Positions 6,838-13,802 of a stretch of DNA of 14,031 nucleotides are shown here, piece by piece (within the stretch, counting starts at the first letter, position 1; each line of letters begins with the position of its first letter). Position numbers and translations under genes: made by a program. Origin of the DNA: Hominenteromicrobium gallistercoris. GTDB lineage: Bacteria > Bacillota > Clostridia > Oscillospirales > Acutalibacteraceae. The stretch is taken from positions 1 through 14,031 of the forward strand of contig DWXR01000083.1 in NCBI GenBank assembly GCA_019119145.1, in the 5' to 3' direction. The notes under the pieces are model-generated. The model ran no database searches. It was not told the origin of the DNA and saw only the letters and a list, made by a program, of their open reading frames with translations.

Positions 6838-7821
6838 TCACTTTTCAGAGTCGAAAATATCGTATTTCTCGTACTCCTCGAGGTCGTAGGAGGGCGTGTG
6901 CTTCGGCTCGCGGCGCGCTTCGGCGGCGAGCTTTTCGTCCACGGCCTCCTTCAGCGTGCGGATGCCGGACTTGTGCCACCGCTCGAGGATGGCGTTGATG
7001 TACTTCATATTGACCTTGCCGGTGTTGTCGACGCAGCGGTTGTAGGCTTCGTTCAGCAGCTCGTCCGGCATGCCCCATTCGCAGACCCAGCGGTGGGCGT
7101 ACTGGCCCTCGTTCCGGCTCGGCGCGCGCCGGGAGGTCATGCCGAAAGCCTGCTCGCAGCGCTTCCAGGCGATGGCCGTCTCGTCGAGCTCGCGCAGCTT
7201 CTCCTCAGCGGCCTCGATGCTCAGAATGTTGGAGTCCGCCCAGTTGCGCACGGTGGATTCGATGTAGCTCGTGTTGGCCCGGCCGATCTTATTGGCATAG
7301 GCGACGAGCATCAGGATCACCTCGCAGGGGAGGCCGTAGTCCTCGTGCGCCTGGATCAGCGTGCCGGAGAGCGCGGGCGAAAGCGTTTTGCCGAGCATCG
7401 ACTCCGCCTCCTCCACAAGCCGCCGGATCGTGGGGGAGGTCTCCACAAGCTCCGAGATGTAGACGCCGTCGGGGCGCAGCATGCGGCGCGGCGCAGTCGG
7501 GCGCGCGGCCGGTGCAGGTGTTGATGCGGCGACCGCAGCGGCCGCGGCTGCGGCGGGTTGCAGCGTCGTGGAAAGCGGGGCCTCCTCCTTTTGCAGCAGG
7601 CCGTTCTGCACCCAGAACTGAACGGCGCGCTCCGCCTGTGCGCCGTTCAGGCCGACCGCCTCGCCGATCTCCTCGGCGGAATAGCTTCGCCCGTTGTTGC
7701 GCAGCAGCCAGAGGATCACCTTGAGCTGGTCCCCGTCCGCTGTCTTGATATACCGGTCAACAAGCGCGCCGGGCACGGCGAAAACAGAGCTCCATGCCCC
7801 GAGCTGCAGCGCATATCCCAT
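6838..7821 (-). CDS. DnaD/DnaB-domain replication initiation protein with two DnaD-type repeats
   Basis: In low-GC Gram-positive bacteria DnaD and DnaB help recruit the replicative helicase at oriC and at restart sites. This 327-aa protein has an N-terminal winged-helix-like region (about 30-77), an Ala/Pro-rich linker (88-115), and two consecutive DnaD-type (DnaB_2) domains. Each ends in the YxxxIxxWxxxxI-type motif: YIESTVRNWADSNI at 186-199 and YINAILERWHKSGI at 274-287. The C-terminus is acidic (DLEEYEKYDIFDSEK). Pairing with a DnaC/DnaI-type ATPase is common in Clostridia and supports the role. ATG start, with AAGGGATGG about 10 nt upstream; it is the first gene behind the promoter at 7877-7905. 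Whether it acts as DnaD, as DnaB or replaces both cannot be settled here. Confidence 0.9.
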   Translation of the reverse strand: MGYALQLGAWSSVFAVPGALVDRYIKTADGDQLKVILWLLRNNGRSYSAEEIGEAVGLNGAQAERAVQFWVQNGLLQKEEAPLSTTLQPAAAAAAAVAASTPAPAARPTAPRRMLRPDGVYISELVETSPTIRRLVEEAESMLGKTLSPALSGTLIQAHEDYGLPCEVILMLVAYANKIGRANTSYIESTVRNWADSNILSIEAAEEKLRELDETAIAWKRCEQAFGMTSRRAPSRNEGQYAHRWVCEWGMPDELLNEAYNRCVDNTGKVNMKYINAILERWHKSGIRTLKEAVDEKLAAEARREPKHTPSYDLEEYEKYDIFDSEK

Positions 7822-7876
7822 GGATTACCCATCCCTTCGAAAGGCGCCCCCGAAAAGGGCGCATTGATTAAAATTA

Positions 7877-7905
7877 AGTATAGCACAACTCCGGCGCAGG
7901 CACAA
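7877..7905 (-). promoter_or_regulatory. Sigma-A-type promoter for the dnaD-like operon
   Basis: Read on the minus strand: TTGTGC (7905-7900), a 17-bp spacer and TATACT (7882-7877), with TGC just before the -10 (extended -10). It lies about 55 bp upstream of the DnaD-like start and faces away from the tRNA promoter 70 bp further on. A GC-rich hairpin (GCGCCC with GGGCGC, within 7842-7862) falls in the resulting leader. Confidence 0.8.
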
Positions 7906-7974
7906 GTGCGAACGCGCGGCGAGGGGGGAGAAAACGGGTGCGACAAAATTTCTGAAAAAATTTGAAATCAGGTA

Positions 7975-8003
7975 TTGACTTCGGCGGTCCTTTTATGTAT
8001 AAT
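7975..8003 (+). promoter_or_regulatory. Near-consensus promoter for tRNA-Thr
   Basis: TTGACT (7975-7980), a 17-bp spacer and perfect TATAAT (7998-8003), the strongest match in the window. The transcript would begin near 8010, so the precursor has a short 5' leader that can form a small hairpin (8011-8016 with 8020-8025, AAA loop) just before the mature tRNA. Confidence 0.9.
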
Positions 8004-8027
8004 AGGTGACGTTGCGAAACGCGACAC

Positions 8028-8102
8028 GCTGATGTGGCTCAATGGCAGAGCAGTTCACTCGTAATGAACAGGTTGTCAGTTCGATTCTGACCATCAGCTC
8101 CA
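8028..8102 (+). tRNA. tRNA-Thr (anticodon CGT)
   Basis: A full cloverleaf folds by eye. Acceptor GCTGATG (8028-8034) pairs with CATCAGC (8092-8098); D stem GCTC (8037-8040) with GAGC (8048-8051); anticodon stem GTTCA (8053-8057) with TGAAC (8065-8069) around CTCGTAA; T stem GTCAG (8075-8079) with CTGAC (8087-8091) around TTCGATT. The anticodon CGT (8060-8062) reads ACG threonine codons, which fits a GC-rich genome. The discriminator is T and CCA is encoded (8100-8102). It is a single-gene unit with its own promoter and terminator. Confidence 0.97.
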
Positions 8103-8104
8103 GA

Positions 8105-8147
8105 AAAACCCGGTGCCTGACCGAATGGCGGCGCCGGGTTTTCTTTT
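8105..8147 (+). terminator. Intrinsic terminator after tRNA-Thr
   Basis: AAAACCCGGTGCC (8105-8117) pairs with GGCGCCGGGTTTT (8130-8142), 13 bp with one T-G wobble and a 12-nt loop, followed by CTTTTG. It begins two bases after the tRNA CCA end. Confidence 0.9.
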
Positions 8148-8204
8148 GTTCAAAATTCGATGCGGGTATGGGACGCGCCGCTCCATTTGTTCACATTCTC
8201 TTTC

Positions 8205-8233
8205 TTGTTTTCAAGGCCGATTTATGCTATCCT
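8205..8233 (+). promoter_or_regulatory. Promoter for the CBS-domain gene
   Basis: TTGTTT (8205-8210), a 17-bp spacer and TATCCT (8228-8233), with TGC (8225-8227) giving an extended -10. The GTG start is about 33 bp downstream. Confidence 0.7.
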
Positions 8234-8266
8234 GAACATGCAGATTATGGGAAAGGGGAGAAGGTC

Positions 8267-8965
8267 GTGCGAAGCGACGAATTTATCGACCTGTATAAGC
8301 AGTTGGAGGATGCGCTGGAGGAGAAATTCAGCGGCATGAAGCGGCGGTACTCGAGCGTCGTCTTTGAGTATATCAACCATTATGAGAGCGCGCCCGTGCG
8401 GGAGTCGCTGAACCTGTGCCGGGAGATCCGCAACCTGATGACGCACAGCGCGAATCTCGGCGGCGTGCCGATCGTTGAGCCGAGCGAGCCGGTGGTGGAG
8501 GCGCTGCGGGCGGCGCTCGAATACGTCCAGCGCCCGCCGCTCGCCCTCGAGTACGCGACGACCGGCCAGCGGATCGTCTGCGCCGGCCTCTCGGACCGCG
8601 TCCTGAAGCTGATGGCGATGATGGACAAGAACGGCTTTTCGCATATCCCGATTCTCGACAAGAAGCGGTTCATCGGCGTGTTCAGCGTCTCCACGATCTT
8701 TTCCTGCCTCCTACTGGACCCGGAGCTGCGCCTCACGCAGGAAACGACGATCCGGGAGCTCGGGCAGATGCTGCCCGTCGACCGGCACATCGAGAATTAC
8801 GCGTTCGTGGACCGCAGGACGCCGCTGCTCGAAGCGCGCCGGATGTTTGAGAAGATCCGCGGCAGGAACAAGCGCCTTTCGGTGATCTTCATTACGGAGA
8901 CCGGCAGCCGCGAGGAGCCGCTGCTCGGCATGCTGACGCCGTATGACGTCATGCGGGACGACTGA
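8267..8965 (+). CDS. CBS-pair protein with N-terminal helical, HEPN-like region
   Basis: A cytoplasmic protein of 232 aa. The C-terminal part (about 92-232) carries two CBS motifs, one around GFSHIPILDKKRFIGVFSVSTIF (123-145) and one ending in PLLGMLTPYDVMRDD; CBS pairs usually bind adenine nucleotides and regulate a partner domain. The N-terminal 90 residues are predicted helical and contain CREIRNLMTHSA (51-62). Its R55-N-x3-H60 spacing matches the RX4-6H motif of HEPN ribonucleases and HEPN-like domains; that similarity is inferred from a short motif. The open frame extends back through the tRNA, but GTG at 8267 is chosen because AAAGGGGAG lies 6-8 nt upstream and the frame before it covers the terminator, promoter and tRNA. 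It has its own promoter and terminator. No transporter or dehydrogenase partner domain is present. Confidence 0.8.
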   Translation: MRSDEFIDLYKQLEDALEEKFSGMKRRYSSVVFEYINHYESAPVRESLNLCREIRNLMTHSANLGGVPIVEPSEPVVEALRAALEYVQRPPLALEYATTGQRIVCAGLSDRVLKLMAMMDKNGFSHIPILDKKRFIGVFSVSTIFSCLLLDPELRLTQETTIRELGQMLPVDRHIENYAFVDRRTPLLEARRMFEKIRGRNKRLSVIFITETGSREEPLLGMLTPYDVMRDD

Positions 8966-8973
8966 AAAGACAA

Positions 8974-9005
8974 ATGAGCACCGATTGCTCGGTGCTCATC
9001 TTTTT
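8974..9005. terminator. Terminator between the CBS gene and rpmB, probably bidirectional
   Basis: A perfect 11-bp stem pairs ATGAGCACCGA (8974-8984) with TCGGTGCTCAT (8989-8999) around TTGC, then C and five T (9001-9005). It starts 9 bp after the CBS gene stop. On the minus strand it lies 14 bp past the rpmB stop and is followed by TTGTCTTTTC, a weaker tail. Confidence 0.9.
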
Positions 9006-9012
9006 ACAGGCT

Positions 9013-9201
9013 TTAGACTGCTCTCGTAACCTTGCCGGAACGCAAGCAGCGGGTGCAGGCGTATACACGCTTCGGTGTACCGTTAACAAGTGCCTTTACT
9101 CGTCTGATATTCGGTTTCCATGTTCTGTTGGAACGTCTGTGGGAGTGGGAAACCTGGATGCCGAAGGATACGTCCTTTCCGCAAATTTCACATTTAGCCA
9201 T
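9013..9201 (-). CDS. rpmB: 50S ribosomal protein L28
   Basis: L28 is a small protein of the large ribosomal subunit. The 62-aa product begins MAKCEICGKDVSFGIQVSHSHRRSNRTW, typical of L28, and ends with VYACTRCLRSGKVTRAV. It is the zinc-ribbon form, with two CxxC pairs (C4/C7 and C49/C52); zinc-free paralogs replace these cysteines. A strong AAGGAGGTG ribosome binding site sits about 8 nt before the ATG. The gene is monocistronic, with its own promoter and a terminator shared with the converging CBS gene. Confidence 0.97.
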   Translation of the reverse strand: MAKCEICGKDVSFGIQVSHSHRRSNRTWKPNIRRVKALVNGTPKRVYACTRCLRSGKVTRAV

Positions 9202-9247
9202 CTGTCTGCACCTCCTTAACGTGCCAAATCTTCATTGCAACATACGT

Positions 9248-9276
9248 ATTGTAGCAGAAACATTCGGAAATTGCAA
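9248..9276 (-). promoter_or_regulatory. Promoter for rpmB
   Basis: On the minus strand: TTGCAA (9276-9271), a 17-bp spacer and TACAAT (9253-9248), with TGC just before the -10 (extended -10). The leader to the rpmB ATG is about 40 nt. Confidence 0.85.
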
Positions 9277-9315
9277 GGTTTATTTTTTGTTTCGCAATTG
9301 TTTTTTAAAAGGGAA

Positions 9316-9344
9316 TTGTTTTTTCGGCGCGTATGCTTTATAAT
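9316..9344 (+). promoter_or_regulatory. Promoter for the M50 protease / scpAB operon
   Basis: TTGTTT (9316-9321), a 17-bp spacer and perfect TATAAT (9339-9344). It is divergent from the rpmB promoter, whose -35 lies 40 bp away, and appears to drive the whole right-hand operon. A GC-rich leader of about 130 nt follows (9352-9484); I see no intrinsic terminator or known riboswitch in it. Confidence 0.8.
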
Positions 9345-9484
9345 TCATGGTATGTGAAGGGCCGGCGATGCGGTGCGGCGCTGTGTTTTGCCCGCGGCCG
9401 GTGCGGCCTTGAAAGCGTTCGACCGAAAGAAAATGGATTGCGACTATTACTGATGAAAGGAAATGCTTTTGCAGTGCAAGAGCA

Positions 9485-10192
9485 ATGGGCCCGATTATGC
9501 TTTTTAATTCGATTATGACCCTGCTGCGCGGCGGCAGCGTCGACCCGATCAGCGTGCTGATGCAGATTCTCGCGACGCTCGTCATCATTTTCCTTGTGCT
9601 GCCGTTCCACGAATTTGCGCACGGCTGGGCGGCCAACAAGCTCGGCGACCCGACCGCGAAGCTCGCGGGGCGGCTGACCTTCAATCCGCTGGCGAGCGTG
9701 GAACCGCTCGGCGCGGTCTTTCTGCTGCTCTTCGGCTTCGGCTGGGCAAAGCCCGTCCCGGTGGACAGCCGCTACTTCAAAAATGAGCGCACCGGCATGG
9801 CGCTGACGGCGCTGGCCGGCCCGCTCGCGAACCTGATCGCGGCGTATCTCGGCGCGCTGGTGTTTTATGCGATCGGCATCTTTGCGCCGTACAACACGGT
9901 GGTCGCGTACATCCTGATCTTTTTCAATTATTATGCGATGATCAACACGGTGCTTGCGGTCTTCAACCTCGTACCGATCCCGCCGCTCGACGGCTCGAAA
10001 ATCCTCGCGAGCTTTCTGAGCGACCGCGCGCGCTTCAAGTTTTATCAGTACCAGAACGTGCTCTCGATGGTCGGCATGATCCTGCTCGTCTCCGGCACGC
10101 TCTCCGGCCCGATCGGCATGGCGGAAAACCTCGTGTACAGCGGCGTTCGCTGGCTGGCGCTGGTCCCGTTCCGCATGCTCGGCCTGGCGTAA
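9485..10192 (+). CDS. Site-2 protease family (M50) membrane metalloprotease
   Basis: An integral membrane zinc protease of 235 aa in the short YwhC-like M50 class, which carries the catalytic core without PDZ domains. HEFAH at 42-46 (ligands H42 and H46, catalytic E43) lies at the start of the first strongly hydrophobic helices, and NLVPIPPLDG (161-170) supplies the third ligand, D169. Other hydrophobic stretches fall near 24-40, 75-87, 108-132, 138-160 and 195-210. Family members cut substrates within the membrane; the target is unknown. The start is uncertain: no good ribosome binding site lies just ahead of the ATG at 9485 or the in-frame ATG at 9497, while GAAAGGA (9455-9461) is too far. 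It leads the operon, and scpA follows after 6 bp. M50 next to scpA-scpB is frequent in Clostridia. Confidence 0.9.
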   Translation: MGPIMLFNSIMTLLRGGSVDPISVLMQILATLVIIFLVLPFHEFAHGWAANKLGDPTAKLAGRLTFNPLASVEPLGAVFLLLFGFGWAKPVPVDSRYFKNERTGMALTALAGPLANLIAAYLGALVFYAIGIFAPYNTVVAYILIFFNYYAMINTVLAVFNLVPIPPLDGSKILASFLSDRARFKFYQYQNVLSMVGMILLVSGTLSGPIGMAENLVYSGVRWLALVPFRMLGLA

Positions 10193-10198
10193 GCGCGT

Positions 10199-10921
10199 AT
10201 GGAACGGGAAAAAATGGAAACACTTTCCTATAAGCTCGAGGTGTTCGAGGGGCCGCTCGATCTGCTCCTCACACTGATCGCAAAAAACAAGCTCAATATT
10301 TACGATATCCCGATCACGCTTTTGCTCGAGCAGTACATGGAGCAGATCGAGCGCATGCAGTCTGAAAATCTGGACATCGCAAGCGAATTCCTCGAAATGG
10401 CGGCGCGGCTCGTGCACATCAAGAGCGTTTCGCTGCTGCCGAAGCGCGAGGAGGAGGAAGCGCTGCGCCGCGAGCTGACCGGGCAGCTGCTCGAGTATCA
10501 GCAGTGCAGGGAAACGGCGGAAAAGCTGCGGGCCATGGTGTCGTTCGACCGGCTCGTGCGCCCGCAGTCGAAGATCCCGGCGGATCACGCCTACAAGCGG
10601 CATCACGCGCCGGAGGAAATGCTCGCGGCCTATCTCTCCGCCATGGGGCGGAAGCGGCGCCTTGCGCCGCCGACGGCCGAGGCGTTTTCCGGCATCGTGG
10701 CAAAGCCGGTCGTCTCGGTCGCGTCGCAGATCGTCTTCGTGCTGCGCAGTTTGTGGAAGCGCCGCCGCGTGCCGTTCCGCGAGCTGTTCCGCGGCAAGCG
10801 CGATTCCTCGGAGCGCATCGCGGCGTTCCTCGCGGTGCTTGAGCTCGTCAAGGGCCGGCGCCTGCGCGTGGAGGGCGACGGGGACGACTGTGAGATCCGA
10901 CTGATCAGCGGAGGTGAATGA
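10199..10921 (+). CDS. scpA: Segregation and condensation protein A (kleisin)
   Basis: ScpA is the kleisin that bridges the SMC heads and, with ScpB, forms the bacterial condensin that organises and separates chromosomes. The 240-aa product has the hallmark N-terminus LSYKLEVFEGPLDLLLTLIAKNKLNIYDIPI, the SMC-binding helical region, then FLEMAARLVHIKSVSLLP (about 64-81), and a C-terminal winged helix ending AFLAVLELVKGRRLRVEG. Two starts are possible: ATG 10199, and ATG 10214, which gives METLSYKLEVFEG, closer to the usual ScpA N-terminus. Neither has a clear Shine-Dalgarno sequence, and coupling to the M50 stop 6 bp upstream may help. scpB overlaps its 3' end. Confidence 0.96.
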   Translation: MEREKMETLSYKLEVFEGPLDLLLTLIAKNKLNIYDIPITLLLEQYMEQIERMQSENLDIASEFLEMAARLVHIKSVSLLPKREEEEALRRELTGQLLEYQQCRETAEKLRAMVSFDRLVRPQSKIPADHAYKRHHAPEEMLAAYLSAMGRKRRLAPPTAEAFSGIVAKPVVSVASQIVFVLRSLWKRRRVPFRELFRGKRDSSERIAAFLAVLELVKGRRLRVEGDGDDCEIRLISGGE

Positions 10922-11483
10922 TCTGAAAAAGGAAAAATTGCTCGGCGCCGTGGAGGCGATCCTCTTCGCCTGCGGCGAGCCGATCGGTATGGACAAGGTG
11001 GCCGTGGCGCTCGGCGTGGGTGAGGCCGAGATCCTGGAGGCCGCGGAGCGGCTGTGCGAAAAATTCAACACGCCGGACAGCGGGATCCATCTGCTGATCC
11101 TCGAAAACGACCTGCAGTTTGCGACGAACCCCGCGTTCATCGAGCCGGTGCGCGCCGCGCTCGACCTGCGCCGCAATACACCGCTCTCGCAGGCGGCGAT
11201 GGAGGTGCTGGCCGTGATCGCGTACAACCAGCCGGTTACAAAGGCGTTTGTCGAGCAGGTCCGCGGCGTGGACTGCTCCGGCGTCATCGGCAGCCTGACG
11301 CTCAAGGGGCTCATCGAGGAGCGCGGGCGGCTGGAGCTGCCGGGCAGGCCGCTCCTGTACGGCACGACGGACGCGTTTCTGCGCTGTCTGAACATCCGCT
11401 CGCTGGCGGACCTCCCGCCGCTGCCGAAAAATGAGGAGGCCGCGGAACAGGAAGCGCCGGTGGACGGCGGTGCGGAAGCATGA
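10914..11483 (+). CDS. scpB: Segregation and condensation protein B
   Basis: ScpB is the winged-helix partner of ScpA in the SMC complex and acts as a dimer. The product (189 aa from the GTG at 10914) shows LLGAVEAILFACGEPIGMDKVA at the N-terminus, FATNPAFIEPVR, and the strongly conserved LSQAAMEVLAVIAYNQPVTKAFVEQVRGVDCSGVIGSL block at about 93-130, followed by LPGRPLLYGTTDAFL. The start is unclear. GTG 10914 overlaps the end of scpA by 8 bp, and the GGAGG at 10910-10914 overlaps that codon. CTG 10923 lies at a better distance from GGAGG, and TTG 10938 has its own AAGGA. The overlap implies translational coupling with scpA. The C-terminus is acidic and variable. Confidence 0.95.
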   Translation: MNDLKKEKLLGAVEAILFACGEPIGMDKVAVALGVGEAEILEAAERLCEKFNTPDSGIHLLILENDLQFATNPAFIEPVRAALDLRRNTPLSQAAMEVLAVIAYNQPVTKAFVEQVRGVDCSGVIGSLTLKGLIEERGRLELPGRPLLYGTTDAFLRCLNIRSLADLPPLPKNEEAAEQEAPVDGGAEA

Positions 11484-12127
11484 TCGTTTTGTGGATCCTG
11501 CTCGGGCTTCTGGCTGTCGTTTTCCTGCTCCTGCTGGTTCCCGTGCACGCCGACGTGCGCTACAGGGAAAAGCTGGAGCTCGATGTGCGCTACCTGTTCC
11601 TGCGGCGCACGCTTCTGCCGGCGCCGGAAGAGCCGCAGGCGGAGAAAGCGGGGGCGCCGTCCAAAGAAAAGAAGCCCGAAGCGCAGAAGAAAAATCCGAT
11701 GCTCGAAAAGCTCGCGCGCTTTAAGGAGGCGGAGGGCCTTTCGGGGCTTCTGCACCTCGCGGGCGATTTCCTGCGGCTGACGGGCACGTCGGCGGCGAAA
11801 ATCATCCGGCGCCTGAAAATACGCGATTTCGACCTCTACGTGCTGACCGGCGACGAAGACGCCGCCGCGGCGGCCATCCTGTACGGGCAGGCCTGCGCGG
11901 TTGTGTATCCGGCGGCGGAAGCGCTCTTCGCGCTGGCGAAGTGCAGGCGTCGGCGCGTGTCGGTCGACCTCGACTATGCAGTGAAAACACCGGCCGTGCA
12001 GCTTGCGGCGGACGTTTCGATCCGGCCGCTTTTCGCGCTGTTTTACGGCCTGCAATACCTGATCGGGCTGCTCCCGATCTATCAAAGATTCAGCGATCCC
12101 CGGAGCGGGGCGAAGCGGAAAGGGTAA
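11480..12127 (+). CDS. DUF2953 membrane protein (YtfI-like)
   Basis: A 215-aa protein with one N-terminal membrane segment (about 2-22, MIVLWILLGLLAVVFLLLLVPV), followed by VRYREKLELDVRYLFL, a Lys/Glu/Pro-rich charged linker (48-78), and a C-terminal region with RDFDLYVLTGDEDAAAAAILYGQACAVVYP and VSVDLDYAVKTPAVQLAADVSIRPLF. This pattern and the gene directly downstream match the DUF2953/YtfI family, which in B. subtilis precedes the GerW gene ytfJ and is linked to sporulation. Its biochemical role is unknown. The ATG overlaps the scpB stop (ATGA), indicating coupled translation, and the next gene begins 4 bp after its stop. Confidence 0.82.
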   Translation: MIVLWILLGLLAVVFLLLLVPVHADVRYREKLELDVRYLFLRRTLLPAPEEPQAEKAGAPSKEKKPEAQKKNPMLEKLARFKEAEGLSGLLHLAGDFLRLTGTSAAKIIRRLKIRDFDLYVLTGDEDAAAAAILYGQACAVVYPAAEALFALAKCRRRRVSVDLDYAVKTPAVQLAADVSIRPLFALFYGLQYLIGLLPIYQRFSDPRSGAKRKG

Positions 12128-12131
12128 AGCT

Positions 12132-12539
12132 ATGAGTGAAAACAAAGTCAATAATCTTCTCGGCGCATCCATGGACAAAATCAAGGAAATGGTGGACGTC
12201 AACACCGTCGTCGGCGACCCGATCACGACGCCGGACGGCACGACGGTCATCCCGGTATCCCGCGTGAGCTACGGCTTTGCGGGCGGCGGCACGGACCTGC
12301 CCTCGAAGGCGCAGCCGGATAAGGGCCTGTTTGCAGGCGGCAGCGGCGCGGGCATCACGATCAGCCCGATCGCGTTTCTCGTGATCGCGAACGGGAACGT
12401 GCGCATCCTGCAGATCGAGCCGTATCTGTCGTCAGTGGACCGCATCGTCGCCAACGCGCCGGACATGCTCGACAAGCTGACGGGCCTGTTCAAAAAGGAT
12501 AAGGAAGAGGAAGACGTCGCGCTGCCGCCGCAGTACTGA
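12132..12539 (+). CDS. gerW: GerW family sporulation protein (YtfJ)
   Basis: GerW/YtfJ is a spore protein needed in B. subtilis for normal germination, especially in response to L-alanine. The 135-aa product has the family pattern: an N-terminal helix with MDKIKEMVDVNTVVGDPI (14-31), TTVIPVSRVSYGFAGGG (37-53), a Gly-rich stretch GLFAGGSGAGITISPIAFLVI (65-85), and a C-terminal helix DMLDKLTGLFKKDKEEE. There is no signal peptide. The ATG lies 4 bp after the DUF2953 stop; the preceding GGAAAGGGTAAAGC gives AAAGG at a usable distance. Pairing with a DUF2953 gene is conserved. Its presence argues that the organism forms spores, though GerW-like genes also occur in a few lineages that have lost sporulation. 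Confidence 0.93.
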   Translation: MSENKVNNLLGASMDKIKEMVDVNTVVGDPITTPDGTTVIPVSRVSYGFAGGGTDLPSKAQPDKGLFAGGSGAGITISPIAFLVIANGNVRILQIEPYLSSVDRIVANAPDMLDKLTGLFKKDKEEEDVALPPQY

Positions 12540-12583
12540 CCGGCATAAACCGCCGCCTGCCGCCATAAAATGGGCTGTGGCAG

Positions 12584-13717
12584 GTGATGCGTTTGTTCAG
12601 AAAAATTTTCACAGCGGCTGCCGCCGTGCTGGCGGCGCTGCTTGTCGCGCTGCCGGCGTCGGCGGCGGAAGCGCCGTCCGTTTCGGCGCAGGCCGCCGTG
12701 CTGTACGACCCGCTGAGCGGCGCGGTGCTGTATGAGAAAAACGGCGGGGAAGTGCTCCCGATGGCGAGCACGACGAAGATCATGACGGCGCTGCTCGCCT
12801 TTGAAAGCGGGCAGGCGGATGCGGTCGTCGAGGTCACGGCCGAAATGGTCGCGGTGGAGGGCTCCTCGATGGGGCTTGCCGCCGGGGACCGGCTGACGCT
12901 CGGCAGCATCGCGCGCGGCATGATGATGGCCTCCGGCAACGACGGCGCGAACGCGATTGCCCTGTTCCTCGGCGGCAGCGCCGAGGGCTTTGCGTCGCTT
13001 ATGAACGCGCGCGCCGCGGAGATCGGCATGGAGAACACGCGGTTCGTCACGCCCTCGGGGCTGGACGCGGAGGGCCACGGCACGACGGCGTACGATATGG
13101 CGCTGCTCGGCGCCGAAGCCATGCGCTGCGCGGATTTTGCCGAAACCGTCGGCGCCGTTTCCCAGACCGTGGAATTCCTGTCGCCGGAAAAGACCGTGCG
13201 GTACGACAACCACAACCGGCTTCTGCAGCTGTATTCGGACTGTACCGGCATCAAGACGGGCTTTACGAAAAAGGCGGGGCGCTGCCTCGTCTCTTCTGCG
13301 GAGCGCGGCGGGGCGCAGCTGATCTGCGTCACGCTCAACGCGCCGGACGACTGGAACGACCACATCGCACTGTTCGAGTACGGCTTTTCCCAGCTCGAGA
13401 CGCGCGCGATCACGCCGGACGGCACGCTGTATGCGGTGCCGGTCGTCGGCGGCGCCGCATCGTCGGTCGTCTGCCGCGCGGAGGGGGAGGCGTCGGCCAC
13501 CCTGTACCGCGACGCGGCGCTGACGGCTTCGGTTTCGCTGCCGCGGTTCGTTTATGCGCCGCTCGAGGCGGGCGCGCAGGTCGGGTGCGTCACCTACAGC
13601 GTAAACGGCAGCGTGGTGGCGGAGCTCCCGATCGTTGCGGCGGCGGACGTTCAGCCGGCGGAAGACACGCGCAGCGACTTCCAAAAATGGCTTGACCGCC
13701 TGCGCCGGCCGGCATAG
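12584..13717 (+). CDS. D-alanyl-D-alanine carboxypeptidase (S11, DacB/DacF-like PBP)
   Basis: A low-molecular-mass penicillin-binding protein that removes the terminal D-Ala from peptidoglycan stem peptides outside the membrane. From the GTG at 12584 it is 377 aa; ATG 12587 would remove one residue, and the ribosome binding site does not decide. There is a signal peptide (about 1-28, cleavage after ASA). All three active-site motifs are present: S62-T-T-K65, S117-G-N119 and K224-T-G226. A C-terminal domain of about 110 residues follows, ending in FQKWLDRLRRPA, which may be the amphipathic membrane anchor. In B. subtilis a spore-specific enzyme of this type (DacB) is encoded just downstream of scpA-scpB, and here it follows gerW by 44 bp, so a sporulation role is plausible. 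DacB and DacF cannot be told apart by eye. Confidence 0.93.
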   Translation: MMRLFRKIFTAAAAVLAALLVALPASAAEAPSVSAQAAVLYDPLSGAVLYEKNGGEVLPMASTTKIMTALLAFESGQADAVVEVTAEMVAVEGSSMGLAAGDRLTLGSIARGMMMASGNDGANAIALFLGGSAEGFASLMNARAAEIGMENTRFVTPSGLDAEGHGTTAYDMALLGAEAMRCADFAETVGAVSQTVEFLSPEKTVRYDNHNRLLQLYSDCTGIKTGFTKKAGRCLVSSAERGGAQLICVTLNAPDDWNDHIALFEYGFSQLETRAITPDGTLYAVPVVGGAASSVVCRAEGEASATLYRDAALTASVSLPRFVYAPLEAGAQVGCVTYSVNGSVVAELPIVAAADVQPAEDTRSDFQKWLDRLRRPA

Positions 13718-13802
13718 GGGCGGATGCTGCGCGGCTTCTGGCTGCCCGCTTTCGCCAAAGCGCGGAGCGCGCAGCGCACAAAAATAACGGATTATGGTGA
13801 TC

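Noticed and set aside
8042..8266. N-terminal extension of the CBS-domain gene
   Set aside because: The extra codons would translate the tRNA-Thr gene, its terminator and a promoter; the GTG at 8267 has a good ribosome binding site.
9333..9518. A 61-codon plus-strand frame upstream of the M50 gene
   Set aside because: It begins inside the promoter -10 region and has no ribosome binding site or recognisable sequence.
9338..12250. A 970-codon open frame on the minus strand
   Set aside because: It lies antisense to the M50, scpA, scpB and DUF2953 genes, which are firm family matches. Its translation is rich in Arg and His with no recognisable domain, as expected for the opposite strand of GC-rich codons.
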